Below are positions 36,153 to 45,545 of a stretch of DNA of 64,000 bases, piece after piece. Made by a program: the position numbers and the translations under genes. The notes below the pieces were generated by a model. That model did no database searches and was not told the origin of the DNA. It was given only the letters and a program-made list of their open reading frames with translations. Numbering within the stretch: the first letter of the stretch is position 1; each line of letters opens with the position of its first letter. This stretch comes from Candidatus Saccharibacteria bacterium oral taxon 488 (lineage in GTDB: Bacteria; Patescibacteriota; Saccharimonadia; Saccharimonadales; Saccharimonadaceae): contig CP047920.1 in the NCBI GenBank assembly GCA_010202645.1, forward strand, positions 744,001-808,000. The letters are read 5' to 3'.

Positions 36153-36973
36153 GATTCAGGCTCCTTTTTCTTCATCAATTCAAGGGCCCTCGGCCCAAAA
36201 TGTTTGCGAATGAGATTGTCATACCGACCGTCCTTTTTCATCTCCGCCAACACTCGGTTGACTTTTTTTAGCAAGTCGTGATTATTGTTTTTGATGGCAA
36301 TCGCATAGTGCTCGCTCGACAACTCACCCGGCAAAATTTCTAGGTCTGGAAAGCCAGTCGTGTATTGAGCCGCGGGCGCATCATCCAAAATAACCGCCTC
36401 GACGCCGCCAGCATTGAGCTCTGTCAACACACTTGGCGCGGTTGGGAATTGTGACACTTTGGCGCCAGTAATTTTTCCAGCCAGCGTATCGCCTGTCGTG
36501 CCCAGCTGCACACCAATTTTCTTGCCCGTCAGTTGATGTCTATTACGAATTGGACTGCCTTTTTTGACAATGATCCGCTGCGAGGCTGAATAATATGGCT
36601 CGGAAAACAGCGCGTTTTTGGCACGCTCCGGTGTCACCGACATGCCAGCTACCGCCATGTCAATTTGCCCTGATTCCAGCGCTGGCAGCAATCCGTCAAA
36701 CGACATGTCTTCAATCTTTAGGTTTTTGTTCATACTGCGGGCAATTTCCTTCGCCAAATCAACATCAAAGCCAACAATTTCATCGCCCTGTTTGTATTCA
36801 AACGGCTTAAACCCAGCATTAGTGCCCATCACTAACACCTCATCACTCTTACCAAATCCACCTTCGCGCTGCAAAATGTCAAACGCCATACAGCCAATCA
36901 ACGCCACAAACAGCCCCAGGCCTATCCACCAACTAACACCAAACCCCCGATGATGCGCTTTCGTTCTGTTCAT
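36149..36973 (-). CDS. Amino-acid ABC transporter substrate-binding protein
   Basis: A 274-residue SBP_bac_3-type binding protein. One N-terminal membrane segment (about 14-32) without a clear lipobox Cys at a standard site, then VMGTNAGFKPFEYKQGDEIVGFDVDLA, the classical ligand-binding start, and GQIDMAVAGMSVTPERA. It heads the operon of permease, ATPase and thioredoxin-like protein. Exact ligand unknown; cystine, glutamine or arginine are likely for an auxotroph. Minus-strand TATACT ends eight bases before the ATG. Confidence 0.93.
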   Translation of the reverse strand: MNRTKAHHRGFGVSWWIGLGLFVALIGCMAFDILQREGGFGKSDEVLVMGTNAGFKPFEYKQGDEIVGFDVDLAKEIARSMNKNLKIEDMSFDGLLPALESGQIDMAVAGMSVTPERAKNALFSEPYYSASQRIIVKKGSPIRNRHQLTGKKIGVQLGTTGDTLAGKITGAKVSQFPTAPSVLTELNAGGVEAVILDDAPAAQYTTGFPDLEILPGELSSEHYAIAIKNNNHDLLKKVNRVLAEMKKDGRYDNLIRKHFGPRALELMKKKEPES

Positions 36974-37046
36974 GCTTATTTAGTATACGCGCTTTGAAAA
37001 GAAATGATAAGCCCCCAAACCAGCCCACGCGCCCAGCCAAACGTTG

Positions 37047-37052
37047 TATAAT
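37047..37052 (+). promoter_or_regulatory. -10 box of phosphoglycerol transferase gene, leaderless layout
   Basis: TATAAT ends six bases before the ATG at 37059. It overlaps the longer in-frame TTG start at 37044, which is therefore rejected. Confidence 0.65.
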
Positions 37053-37058
37053 ATCATT

Positions 37059-38579
37059 ATGAGCACCTCTCCGTCTGGCCGCGGCGCCAACAACCGCATT
37101 ATCATTCGCGTGGCTATCGTCTTGCTATTACTATGTAGCGCCGTTTTCTTTGTCGCTAGCCGCTATAAAATCGTGCAATTTCGTGACGCCAAAATTGACG
37201 AGATTTTGTTTTATTTCAAGAACGGCCTGGCGGGTGGGCAGTCTAGCAGTTTCACCTCGGCCATCTGGGAAAATATCCCCTACGTCATTGGGCTGCTCAT
37301 CATTTTGCTACTACCAATCATCCTCAAGCTACGCTGGAAAAAACGACCGCTCCGCTTGCGTCACCAAGCGTATTATGCAGGCGGCCTATTCATGATCAGC
37401 CTAGCACTGTTAATGCAAAGCTTCAGTATCCCCGCCTACATCATTGCCCTCGCCCAATCCTCAAAGGTCTATGACCAGCATTATGTCGATCCGCGCGGCG
37501 TTAAATTGACGTTTCCTGGTACCAAACGCAACTTGATTTATATCTACGTCGAGTCGCTGGAAAATACGCCCGCCGCCAAAGCCAATGGCGGCATGAGCGA
37601 CAAATCAGTCATTCCGGAGTTAGAAAAATTAGCACTGACTAATACCTCCTTTTCACACCGAGCCTCAGGCCTCGGCGGCGCCCTGCCTGCACACGGTACC
37701 ACTTGGACAGTCGCCGGCATGACCGCTCAATCCGCCGGCGTGCCGCTCAAGGACGGCGGGGTGTTCGGTGACCGCGACCGTAATGGCATGGGTGATTTTA
37801 ATAAATTCTTGCCGGGCGCTTATACCCTTGGGCAGGTGCTTGAAAAAGCTGGCTACAACCAATCATTCTTCATGGGCTCAAACAAAGCCTTCGGCGGGCG
37901 CGATAAACTACTGGAGCAACACGGCGATTACCACATCATTGACCTCACCTATGCCCGAAAGCATGGTTTAATCCCACAAAACTACGAGGTGTGGTGGGGC
38001 TACGAAGATAAAAAGCTTTTTCAATTTGCCCGCGACGAGGCCACCCGTCTCAGTAAGTCCGACAAGCCATTCAACCTACAAATGCTGACCGTTGATACGC
38101 ACTTCACTGATGGCTGGATGGATAAAGATGTTTGCAAGGAGCAATTTGCAGCGAAATACGACAATGTTCATTCCTGTGCCTCCAAACAAATCGCGTCCTT
38201 CGTCGAGTGGGCCAAGCAACAGCCATTTTACGCCAACACTACCATCATCATTAGTGGTGATCACCTCGGCATGCAGACGCCCTATTACGAAGAGAAGATT
38301 GCCGGTGCTCCCTACCAACGAACTGTCTATAACGCCTTCATCAACCCCGCCGTTCGGCCAACTCGCGCCATCAACCGCCAGTTTACTGCCTTTGACATGT
38401 ATCCATCGACCCTGGCGGCACTAGGCGTGACGGTGGACGGCAACCGCATGGGGCTGGGTACTAATTTGTTTTCAAATCGCCAGACACTGGTCGAACAATT
38501 TGGCGGCATCGACCAGCTCAATGCTGAACTCGCCAAACGCTCAACCTACTACGAGCGGCGGATCTTGAGTGGTTCATAA
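37059..38579 (+). CDS. LtaS/MdoB-like phosphoglycerol or phosphoethanolamine transferase
   Basis: About 506 residues. Three to four membrane helices in the first 145 residues are followed by an extracytoplasmic alkaline-phosphatase-superfamily domain: LIYIYVESLENT (metal-binding Glu), ALPAHGTTWTVAG (likely Thr nucleophile), LQMLTVDTHFTDG and IISGDHLGM (metal-binding Asp-His). The family moves glycerol-phosphate or phosphoethanolamine from lipids onto glycans or lipoteichoic acid, consistent with a Gram-positive-like envelope. Several cysteines near KDVCKEQF and HSCASKQ could form a disulphide. Confidence 0.85.
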   Translation: MSTSPSGRGANNRIIIRVAIVLLLLCSAVFFVASRYKIVQFRDAKIDEILFYFKNGLAGGQSSSFTSAIWENIPYVIGLLIILLLPIILKLRWKKRPLRLRHQAYYAGGLFMISLALLMQSFSIPAYIIALAQSSKVYDQHYVDPRGVKLTFPGTKRNLIYIYVESLENTPAAKANGGMSDKSVIPELEKLALTNTSFSHRASGLGGALPAHGTTWTVAGMTAQSAGVPLKDGGVFGDRDRNGMGDFNKFLPGAYTLGQVLEKAGYNQSFFMGSNKAFGGRDKLLEQHGDYHIIDLTYARKHGLIPQNYEVWWGYEDKKLFQFARDEATRLSKSDKPFNLQMLTVDTHFTDGWMDKDVCKEQFAAKYDNVHSCASKQIASFVEWAKQQPFYANTTIIISGDHLGMQTPYYEEKIAGAPYQRTVYNAFINPAVRPTRAINRQFTAFDMYPSTLAALGVTVDGNRMGLGTNLFSNRQTLVEQFGGIDQLNAELAKRSTYYERRILSGS

Positions 38580-38598
38580 ATAGACGTCTCGCCCATAT

Positions 38599-38628
38599 AA
38601 AATCCGACGAGTCGCCCCATCGGATTTA
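38599..38628. terminator. Convergent terminator between phosphoglycerol transferase and galE
   Basis: AAATCCGA pairs with TCGGATTT across a 12-base loop. On the minus strand it is followed by TTTTAT, on the plus strand only by TTTA. Confidence 0.65.
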
Positions 38629-38647
38629 GCTATGTATTCAAGCACCT

Positions 38648-39661
38648 TTATGCGCCGTAGCCGTTCGGATTATTGCTCTGCCAATTCCAGGCGTCGCGGC
38701 AGGCATCCTCAATAGTCAATTCCGCTCGCCAGCCCAGTTCTGCCTCTGCCAAGCCCGGATCAGCGTAGCACGCGGCGATATCGCCAGGCCGGCGCGGCGT
38801 GATTTGGTATGGAACGTCCCGGCCCGACGCTGTTTCAAATGCTTTCACTAATTCCAACACCGACGTACCGCGGCCAGTACCGATGTTATACACCTTATAT
38901 TCATCCGGCTCGCCCAAATGCTCCAGCGCCGCCACATGCGCCCGCGCCAAATCAACCACGTGAATATAATCGCGCACACCCGTGCCATCCGGCGTGTCAT
39001 AATCATCGCCAAACACACTCAAATGGTCGCGCTTGCCGACTGCCACTTGCGATACGAACGGCAGCAAATTATTCGGAATGCCCGACGGATCTTCGCCGAT
39101 ACGGCCGCTCGGATGGGCGCCAACGGGATTGAAATAGCGCAGCGAGGTAAACTGCCAGCCCTGCCTGGTTGCCGCCACATCGCGGAGGATGTGCTCGATC
39201 ATCAGCTTGGTTTGGCCGTACGGATTAGTCGCCGACAGCGGCATGTCCTCGGTAATCGGCAGCCGCGCCGGGTCGCCGTACACCGTTGCTGAGCTCGAAA
39301 AGACCAGCTTTTTCACATTAAATTCCTGCATGACATCCAGCAGTGTTAATGTGCTTTCCAAATTGTTCTGATAATAGAGCAGCGCCTTTTCCACCGACTC
39401 GCCGACGGCTTTCAGGCCCGCAAAATGAATCGCTGCGTCAATCGTCTCAGACCTAAACAACTCCGCCAGCCGCGCCCGATCACGTAGGTCAAACTCATAA
39501 AACGGCACCGATTGGCCGGTAATTTCCTCAACCCGGCGCAGGCTCTCAGCCGATGAATTTGATAAATTATCAACCACCACCACGCCATGACCCGAGGCCA
39601 GCAGTTCAATGATAGTGTGGCTGCCAATATAGCCAGCACCGCCAGTAACGAGAATGTTCAT
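38648..39661 (-). CDS. galE: UDP-glucose 4-epimerase (GalE)
   Basis: A 337-residue extended short-chain dehydrogenase. NAD-binding loop TGGAGYIGSHT (residues 6-16), SSSATVYG with catalytic Ser/Thr near 125, and YGQTK (Tyr-x-x-x-Lys) near 149. RYFNPVGAHPSGRIGEDP and the AEAELGWRAELTIEDACRD end are GalE-typical. It makes UDP-galactose for surface glycans. AAAGGGG precedes the ATG. Confidence 0.95.
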   Translation of the reverse strand: MNILVTGGAGYIGSHTIIELLASGHGVVVVDNLSNSSAESLRRVEEITGQSVPFYEFDLRDRARLAELFRSETIDAAIHFAGLKAVGESVEKALLYYQNNLESTLTLLDVMQEFNVKKLVFSSSATVYGDPARLPITEDMPLSATNPYGQTKLMIEHILRDVAATRQGWQFTSLRYFNPVGAHPSGRIGEDPSGIPNNLLPFVSQVAVGKRDHLSVFGDDYDTPDGTGVRDYIHVVDLARAHVAALEHLGEPDEYKVYNIGTGRGTSVLELVKAFETASGRDVPYQITPRRPGDIAACYADPGLAEAELGWRAELTIEDACRDAWNWQSNNPNGYGA

Positions 39662-39697
39662 GAAGTACCCCTTTCGCTGTGATTCATGGAATAGTAC

Positions 39698-39704
39698 TAT
39701 TATA
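39698..39704. promoter_or_regulatory. Shared divergent -10 element, galE and nucleotidyltransferase
   Basis: TATTATA reads as TATAAT for galE on the minus strand and as TATTAT five bases before the nucleotidyltransferase ATG (39709) on the plus strand. This is the second such overlap in the window. Confidence 0.55.
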
Positions 39705-39708
39705 GCAG

Positions 39709-40449
39709 ATGTGTAATATTCCTATACCACCGAAGCTGTTTACAGCGCTGACTGCCAATCCATATATCGACAAATTGTATATGTTCGGCTCGCGGGCAAC
39801 ACTGGATGACGATGAATTTTCCGACATCGATATGACAGCCATCACCAGCTTTCCGACTGGCGCCGAGGACTACACGCGCAAAACCCTCGAAGGTCAGTTT
39901 GGTATTATTGCGACGTACACTATTTCTCAGAACAATCATGAAATCGCCCGATCGTTTTTCCTGAGCGGTATGAGCTTGTTTCATAAACTTGACATTGGTT
40001 TTTCCTTGCCTAATCAAACCAAATTATTCCCGAACTCAACCTTGCTGTTCAACAATAACCACGCCAAACAACCAGATAAAAAGTCCGTCAAAACATGGAC
40101 AGAATCGCCCCGGCAGCATGAATATCTGGATATTTTGATAGGTTCGCTGCGTTATGTCAAACATCGGTACCGCCAGGAACATTGGTCGGCGTACAAGTGC
40201 TATCACGGATTTATCGAGCAATTAGCCCAGGCGCGAAGTGCGGGTCGCCTGGCTGAAAACATATATAAGGAACTAGACAAGCAGCATAACGATGAGATCG
40301 TAGGATTGTTCTTTTCCAGCGACATCCGTAGTAAAGAGCGAATATATTACGAGTTTATCAGAGAATTGGTTGATGAGGAGCAAATTTTGCCAGAGTTTAG
40401 CGACGGTATTTTAAGGGTTTGGGAGGAGTATCTGGGCGCATCACACTAA
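39709..40449 (+). CDS. Nucleotidyltransferase-fold (aminoglycoside adenylyltransferase-like) protein
   Basis: A 246-residue protein. MFGSRATLDDDEFSDIDM near residues 25-42 is the GSR...DxD active-site pattern of the polymerase-beta superfamily. The remainder is helical with several aromatic residues (LRYVKHRYRQEHWSAYKCYH), similar to small-molecule nucleotidyltransferases such as streptomycin adenylyltransferases. Its last 53 bases overlap the end of the convergent ASCH-like gene. Substrate unknown. Confidence 0.7.
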   Translation: MCNIPIPPKLFTALTANPYIDKLYMFGSRATLDDDEFSDIDMTAITSFPTGAEDYTRKTLEGQFGIIATYTISQNNHEIARSFFLSGMSLFHKLDIGFSLPNQTKLFPNSTLLFNNNHAKQPDKKSVKTWTESPRQHEYLDILIGSLRYVKHRYRQEHWSAYKCYHGFIEQLAQARSAGRLAENIYKELDKQHNDEIVGLFFSSDIRSKERIYYEFIRELVDEEQILPEFSDGILRVWEEYLGASH

Positions 40450-40882
40450 TGCCATTAAGTAGCGCCGCCAGCTCACTACCCGGCCAAATATACCAAAAGT
40501 TTTGCGGCGGACGAAATGCTGGCAGAACCTGACGTAATTGTGATAAAGAAATTGGCTGGTCGTAGCGCACCGGCGCCAGTATCTCTAACGCGCCACACCG
40601 CTTCTGCCCCGCATAATAGCGCGAAAACCACTGGACAGCTCGCTCATCCGTATCATACCCAGTGAGCCGCATCAACTCATCCAGTGGACAACGCATGACA
40701 CGTCCAACCCGAAATTCGCCGACAATCGACCGCTCATCCCCTGACGAATAAACGACTACGGTTAGCTCATCGTCTTTGCTGTAGCGCGGTAAGGATTTAC
40801 GAAACTCCCACTGCTTCTCACCACAAAAAATCTTCTTGGCATAGCGCGTTTGGATGGACATCAGAATGCGAATTTGGCTCAT
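40397..40882 (-). CDS. ASCH/PUA-like RNA-binding domain protein
   Basis: About 161 residues. MSIQTRYAKKIFCGEKQWEFRKS near the start has the ASCH-type loop with Gly-Glu-Lys and Glu-Phe-Arg, followed by a beta-rich domain (VVVYSSGDERSIVGEFRVG). ASCH proteins bind RNA or modified nucleosides. Minus-strand TATACT ends six bases before the ATG at 40882, preferred over the in-frame start at 40933. The 3' end overlaps the nucleotidyltransferase gene tail-to-tail. Confidence 0.75.
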   Translation of the reverse strand: MSQIRILMSIQTRYAKKIFCGEKQWEFRKSLPRYSKDDELTVVVYSSGDERSIVGEFRVGRVMRCPLDELMRLTGYDTDERAVQWFSRYYAGQKRCGALEILAPVRYDQPISLSQLRQVLPAFRPPQNFWYIWPGSELAALLNGISVMRPDTPPKPLKYRR

Positions 40883-40926
40883 GTCTTCAGTATACGGTAC
40901 ACGTTTATCAGGTGGCAAATTCTGAA

Positions 40927-40953
40927 TTAGCACTCTTGCACTGAGAGTGCTAA
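40927..40953 (+). promoter_or_regulatory. CIRCE element (HrcA operator)
   Basis: TTAGCACTC, nine bases, GAGTGCTAA: a perfect match to the CIRCE consensus bound by the heat-shock repressor HrcA. It overlaps the clpB promoter. hrcA itself is not in the window. Confidence 0.95.
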
Positions 40954-40964
40954 TTTGCTATGAT
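40936..40964 (+). promoter_or_regulatory. clpB promoter
   Basis: -35 TTGCAC (40936-40941) lies in the CIRCE spacer; 17 bases later is -10 TATGAT (40959-40964). Binding of HrcA would directly block polymerase. Confidence 0.75.
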
Positions 40965-41050
40965 ACTTATATCAATTATCCCCGCTCTGTCTCTTGCCGC
41001 GGCGTACATAAATACGGACTTAGAAAAGCCCAAAAATAAAAGGAGGACCT

Positions 41051-43186
41051 ATGCCACCAAATATACAAGAAGAATTACAGCAACCGCTGGAGAAATTCGG
41101 CACCGATATCACGGTGCTGGCACGTACAGGTAAACTCGACCCGGTCATCGGACGCGATGAGGAAATTCGCCGCACCATGCAAATCCTCAGTCGGCGCACT
41201 AAAAATAATCCCGTTCTCATCGGCGAGCCGGGTGTGGGCAAAACCGCCATCGTTGAGGCCCTAGCGCAGCGCATCGTCAAAGGCGATGTACCAGCGTCGC
41301 TAAAGGACAAGCGGCTGATTAGCTTGGAAATTTCTAGTTTATTGGCGGGAGCGAGTTTTCGCGGCCAATTTGAAGAACGCCTGAAAGCAATTTTGAAAGA
41401 AGTTGAAGAAGCCGCCGGCGAAATTATTTTGTTCGTTGATGAAATTCACACCATGGTCGGCGCCGGCAAAACTGAAGGCAGCATGGACGCCGGCAATATG
41501 CTCAAACCCGCCCTGGCCCGCGGCAAACTGCACATGATTGGTGCGACGACGTTAGCAGAATATCGCCAACATGTCGAGAAAGATGCAGCCCTGGAGCGGC
41601 GCTTTCAGCCAGTCTATGTCGGCGAGCCGAGTTTTGACGACACCGTGGCGATTTTGCGCGGTTTGAAGGAAAAGTATGAAGTCCATCACGGCGTCAAAAT
41701 TTCTGACGATGCCATCGTGGCGGCGGCGCGGCTGTCCACCCGCTATCTACCTGATCGCTTTTTGCCCGACAAGGCAGTTGACCTCCTGGATGAAGCGACC
41801 AGCGCTCTCAAGATGCAGCTCGAGAGTGTACCGATTGCCCTGGACCGGCTGAATAACCGCCGCTTGCAGCTGGAGATTGAAGAAGCAGCGCTGAAAAAAG
41901 ACAAATCCGAGCACGCCAAGGCCCGCACAGAGGAAATCAAGCAACAAATCGCCGACCTTCGGGCTCAGGCTGAGGTGATTGACGGCAAATGGCAGCACGA
42001 AAAAGACATTCTCCAGACCGTCAATACTGCTACCGAAAAAATGGATAGTCTGCGCTCGCAGCTGGAAATCGCCGAACGCGACGCCGATCTGGCCACCGCC
42101 AGCCGCATCAAATACGGCGACCTGCCAGAGCTGGAAAAAAAGCTGGCTAGCGCCCGCCAAGAACTGGCGGCCATTCCGCCGGCTGACCGCCTGCTCCGCG
42201 AAGAAGTCACTCCCGATGACATCGCCAGCGTGGTAGCGCGCTGGACGGGCATCCCAGTCGAGCGGCTGATTGAGACTGAATCCAGCAAATTAACTAAATT
42301 AGAGGAAAATATCAGCACCCAAGTGATTGGTCAAAACAAGGCCATCGCCGCCGTGGCCAGTGCCATTCGCCGTTCACGCGCTGGCCTCAGTGATACCAAC
42401 CGGCCAATCGGCTCCTTCCTATTCCTCGGCCCAACTGGGGTCGGCAAAACAGAGGTAGCCCGTAGCCTGTGCCGCGAATTATTCGACGACGAACACGCCA
42501 TGATCCGTATCGATATGAGCGAATATATGGAGCGGCACGCCGTGGCCCGCCTGATTGGCTCGCCACCAGGCTACGTTGGCTATGACCAAGGTGGGCAACT
42601 GACCGAAGCCGTCCGTCGCCGCCCTTACAGCGTGGTACTGTTTGACGAAATTGAGAAGGCCCACCCTGATGTCTTTAACGTGCTCCTCCAGGTGCTCGAC
42701 GATGGCCGCCTGACCGATGGCCAGGGGCGAACAGTCGATTTTTCCAACACGGTTATCATCATGACCAGCAATGTCGGTTCGCAGGCAATTATGGATTTTT
42801 CTGGCGACGATTTGTCGACACTCGATAATCAAATGCTTGAGGTGCTCAGGCAGCACTTCCGCCCGGAATTCCTCAACCGCATCGATGACATTGTTATTTT
42901 TGACCGCATTCGACCAGAGGCCATGCGAGCAATTGTCGATGTCCAGTTGAAACGCGTTGCTTGCCAAGTCAAAGACAGCCGCGACATCGCGCTAGAATTT
43001 GACGATAGCGTCCGCGACATGTTGGCCCGCGACGGCTATGACCCGGCCTTTGGCGCTCGGCCGCTCAAGCGCTTGGTACAAAAGCGCGTGCTTGATCCGT
43101 TGGCACTGGAGCTGATTGATGGGCGGATTCATGATGGCATGACGGTGACCGTCAGTGTCGCTAATGACCGCGTGACGTTTCACTAA
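41051..43186 (+). CDS. clpB: ClpB-type disaggregase lacking the N-domain
   Basis: A 711-residue Hsp100 protein with two AAA+ modules. Walker A1 GEPGVGKT is near residue 57, Walker B1 [10 protein letters not shown], then a coiled-coil middle domain (about 275-385) that marks ClpB, and Walker A2 GPTGVGKT near 460. The usual 140-residue N-terminal substrate domain is missing: the protein begins just before [22 protein letters not shown] see no ClpP-binding loop, so it should refold aggregates with DnaK rather than degrade. AGGAGG precedes the ATG; a CIRCE-overlapped promoter drives it and a terminator follows. Confidence 0.92.
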   Translation: MPPNIQEELQQPLEKFGTDITVLARTGKLDPVIGRDEEIRRTMQILSRRTKNNPVLIGEPGVGKTAIVEALAQRIVKGDVPASLKDKRLISLEISSLLAGASFRGQFEERLKAILKEVEEAAGEIILFVDEIHTMVGAGKTEGSMDAGNMLKPALARGKLHMIGATTLAEYRQHVEKDAALERRFQPVYVGEPSFDDTVAILRGLKEKYEVHHGVKISDDAIVAAARLSTRYLPDRFLPDKAVDLLDEATSALKMQLESVPIALDRLNNRRLQLEIEEAALKKDKSEHAKARTEEIKQQIADLRAQAEVIDGKWQHEKDILQTVNTATEKMDSLRSQLEIAERDADLATASRIKYGDLPELEKKLASARQELAAIPPADRLLREEVTPDDIASVVARWTGIPVERLIETESSKLTKLEENISTQVIGQNKAIAAVASAIRRSRAGLSDTNRPIGSFLFLGPTGVGKTEVARSLCRELFDDEHAMIRIDMSEYMERHAVARLIGSPPGYVGYDQGGQLTEAVRRRPYSVVLFDEIEKAHPDVFNVLLQVLDDGRLTDGQGRTVDFSNTVIIMTSNVGSQAIMDFSGDDLSTLDNQMLEVLRQHFRPEFLNRIDDIVIFDRIRPEAMRAIVDVQLKRVACQVKDSRDIALEFDDSVRDMLARDGYDPAFGARPLKRLVQKRVLDPLALELIDGRIHDGMTVTVSVANDRVTFH

Positions 43187-43261
43187 CTAATCCCTTCATT
43201 CCTAATCACGGATACCTACTTCCGTGTGGGTTGTAACCATTCAAAGTTGCACTCATAGCAT

Positions 43262-43296
43262 GAAAAGCGTCCCAGCCGCCAACTGGAACGCTTTTC
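43262..43296 (+). terminator. clpB terminator
   Basis: AAAAGCGTCCCAG pairs with CTGGAACGCTTTT with one mismatch around a seven-base loop, ending in TTTT. It may also work for the convergent exporter operon. Confidence 0.8.
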
Positions 43297-43319
43297 GTTA
43301 GATTACCTCCGCGAGAAAA

Positions 43320-45545
43320 TTACTCGGTTTGGTTAGCTTCCGCCCGCGTCAGCTTATCAACCATCGGCAGGATCAAGTAAATACCGATGATTGCCGTCGC
43401 CAGACCGATACCAACAATAGTGAAGTAGGTTGGCGTTAACACTGGCTTCAGCGTCGTCGAGAATGTACTGGTAAATACTGCTCCCGTCCACACGCCAAAA
43501 CCGCATGACAGAATCGAGGTGGTGAGCAGCGGCGCCACCGATTCAACCATTACCAAGCGCTTCAATTGAGCGAGACGCATACCGCTCAGCCGCAGCGTAT
43601 ACAGCGAGCGGCGGCGTTCCATCAGCCCGCCAATCGTCGAAACGATCAAGCTTGCCACCGCCACGAACAGCGTCACGCCGATACCAACATAGGCCAAGTC
43701 GGCAAACTCGCGAATCGTCGGATTAATATGCGGCTTTTTAGAGTCAGTGCCGCTCACCGCATAGGTCAAATCGTACTGATTGGCTTTCGCCGTCACCAAG
43801 GTGCGCAATTTCTCGATATCATTGTCTGATTTCAATGTCACCAAATACTCTTTAGCACCATTCGTATCAACCCGGTCATTAATCAGCGACACCTTCTTGA
43901 CCACCGGCTTATCAAAATTCAGCAGCGCAAATTGGTCGGGTCGGGCGTTATTCGGGCAAGCATGCTCGGTATACTTCGCTAAATCCTGACAGCGAATTGC
44001 ATCGCCGTCCTCGCGCGGATAGATCGTCGCCACCGACGTGATGTAAGATTTTTGCTGCAGCTGCTCCGCCATGTCGCCTGGCAGCGATCGGCCGATGACA
44101 ACTGCCGTGCCGCGCTTTAATTGTGAAAAACCGTTATCTTTGACAGCCTGCGCATTTAAGCCCTCGATACCACTGGTCGCCGTCAAGTAAAAGCTGCCCG
44201 CAAACAGCGCCAGCACCACGCCGCTGACACTGCGGAAAATTGTCCGCGAATGCACCGCCGTACGCTTACCAGCGATCAGCATCGAAGCGTTATTAGCCCA
44301 GCGCGCTGCCAACAGCGACAGCTTATTAGTCAGCCAGCCGCCAGCCAGAATCAAGCCGAACATCACCAGCAGCAGCGCCGCCATCAATAGTACCGACGGC
44401 AGAGCTGATTCTTTATTAGCCGCCAGCCAATCCCGCCCTGGCTTCGACGACAGCCAAGCAAAGAACGCGATACCAAGTGCTGGCACCAGCGCCCGCCAAG
44501 CGCGCAATTTCTTTACCTTTTCAACCGAACGCGATACACCCAGCGGCGAAATCTGCGCCCGGCGCATCCGTCGCCAGTTGACAAACATCGTTAGTCCCAG
44601 CGTCAAACCGATAATCAACGCGTATTGCGTGCCAGTTAGCGCCAAATCACCAGGATTAAACCGCATACCGTCCATCTTGAACTGCTGTAGCGGTGTTTGC
44701 AGCAACCAAAACGCACCCAGCCCGATGATCACGCCAACCACCGACGCCAGTAGCGACTCCAGCATCAATATCAGCCCCACCTGCCGCTTAGTCGCGCCGA
44801 TCAGCCGCAAAGCAGCATAGCGTTTCTCGCGTTGCGCAGCGCCCAGCTGCGTTGCTACTGACACGAAAATGACAATCGGAAACAGCAGAATCGTCCCGCC
44901 GACACTAAATACGATGACGGCAACCGGACCTATTTTAGCGTCCGATTTTAATCCGTTAGCATCCGTCCGATAAACATCAGCAAAGTATGATGGCTGTCCC
45001 TGAGATTTGGTAAAAGCATCGCTCTCGGCCACTTCCTCGGCGCTAGCACCGCGCACTATCATCAGCGCATCCGGACTGGCGGTATATTCGCTAGGAAGTA
45101 CACCGAGATAGTTGGTATTTTTACCGAAACGTGACAAGATATTGTCCTCAGGATACTGAGCAACCGCGTCAGCCAATGCCCGTGACAGATAGTACTCGCC
45201 AGGACGCGGCGTTTTCAGTTTGGCAAACTGCGGTGATTTAGCCGTACCATACATTGAATAAGACTGGATGTACTGACCGCGCCACTTCGACGCATCACCG
45301 CGCCGGGTACCGCCAACTTTCAGCGGCTCGACACCATCAATCGGTTTTTGCGAAGGTGCACCACGACTCGCCTGATACGCCGCCGTATTAATTGCTAGTC
45401 CACTAGCACGCCCCGTTAGACCGCTAACACCAGCCGTAAAGTAGCACACCAGCACGATCCCCAGCGCCACCGCCACCGTAGTCAAACCCAGACGCGCGAA
45501 TGACTGGCGACCAGACTTTTTTAATAACATCCAACTGACACTCAT
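43320..45545 (-). CDS. FtsX/MacB-like ABC transporter permease
   Basis: A 741-residue permease with one N-terminal membrane helix, a large extracytoplasmic domain (about 45-195), helices near 200-330 and 350-460, a second outer domain (about 465-620) with a likely disulphide (IRCQDLAKYTEHAC), and three C-terminal helices. The duplicated FtsX-type layout is that of BceB/MacB-like exporters in Gram-positives. It overlaps the ATPase gene as ATGA. These pumps export or sense peptides and antibiotics. Confidence 0.87.
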   Translation of the reverse strand: MSVSWMLLKKSGRQSFARLGLTTVAVALGIVLVCYFTAGVSGLTGRASGLAINTAAYQASRGAPSQKPIDGVEPLKVGGTRRGDASKWRGQYIQSYSMYGTAKSPQFAKLKTPRPGEYYLSRALADAVAQYPEDNILSRFGKNTNYLGVLPSEYTASPDALMIVRGASAEEVAESDAFTKSQGQPSYFADVYRTDANGLKSDAKIGPVAVIVFSVGGTILLFPIVIFVSVATQLGAAQREKRYAALRLIGATKRQVGLILMLESLLASVVGVIIGLGAFWLLQTPLQQFKMDGMRFNPGDLALTGTQYALIIGLTLGLTMFVNWRRMRRAQISPLGVSRSVEKVKKLRAWRALVPALGIAFFAWLSSKPGRDWLAANKESALPSVLLMAALLLVMFGLILAGGWLTNKLSLLAARWANNASMLIAGKRTAVHSRTIFRSVSGVVLALFAGSFYLTATSGIEGLNAQAVKDNGFSQLKRGTAVVIGRSLPGDMAEQLQQKSYITSVATIYPREDGDAIRCQDLAKYTEHACPNNARPDQFALLNFDKPVVKKVSLINDRVDTNGAKEYLVTLKSDNDIEKLRTLVTAKANQYDLTYAVSGTDSKKPHINPTIREFADLAYVGIGVTLFVAVASLIVSTIGGLMERRRSLYTLRLSGMRLAQLKRLVMVESVAPLLTTSILSCGFGVWTGAVFTSTFSTTLKPVLTPTYFTIVGIGLATAIIGIYLILPMVDKLTRAEANQTE

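Noticed and set aside
39709..40449. MNT antitoxin paired with the HEPN-like genes
   Set aside because: The nucleotidyltransferase is about 18 kb away in backbone DNA and has a longer, aminoglycoside-enzyme-like C-terminus.
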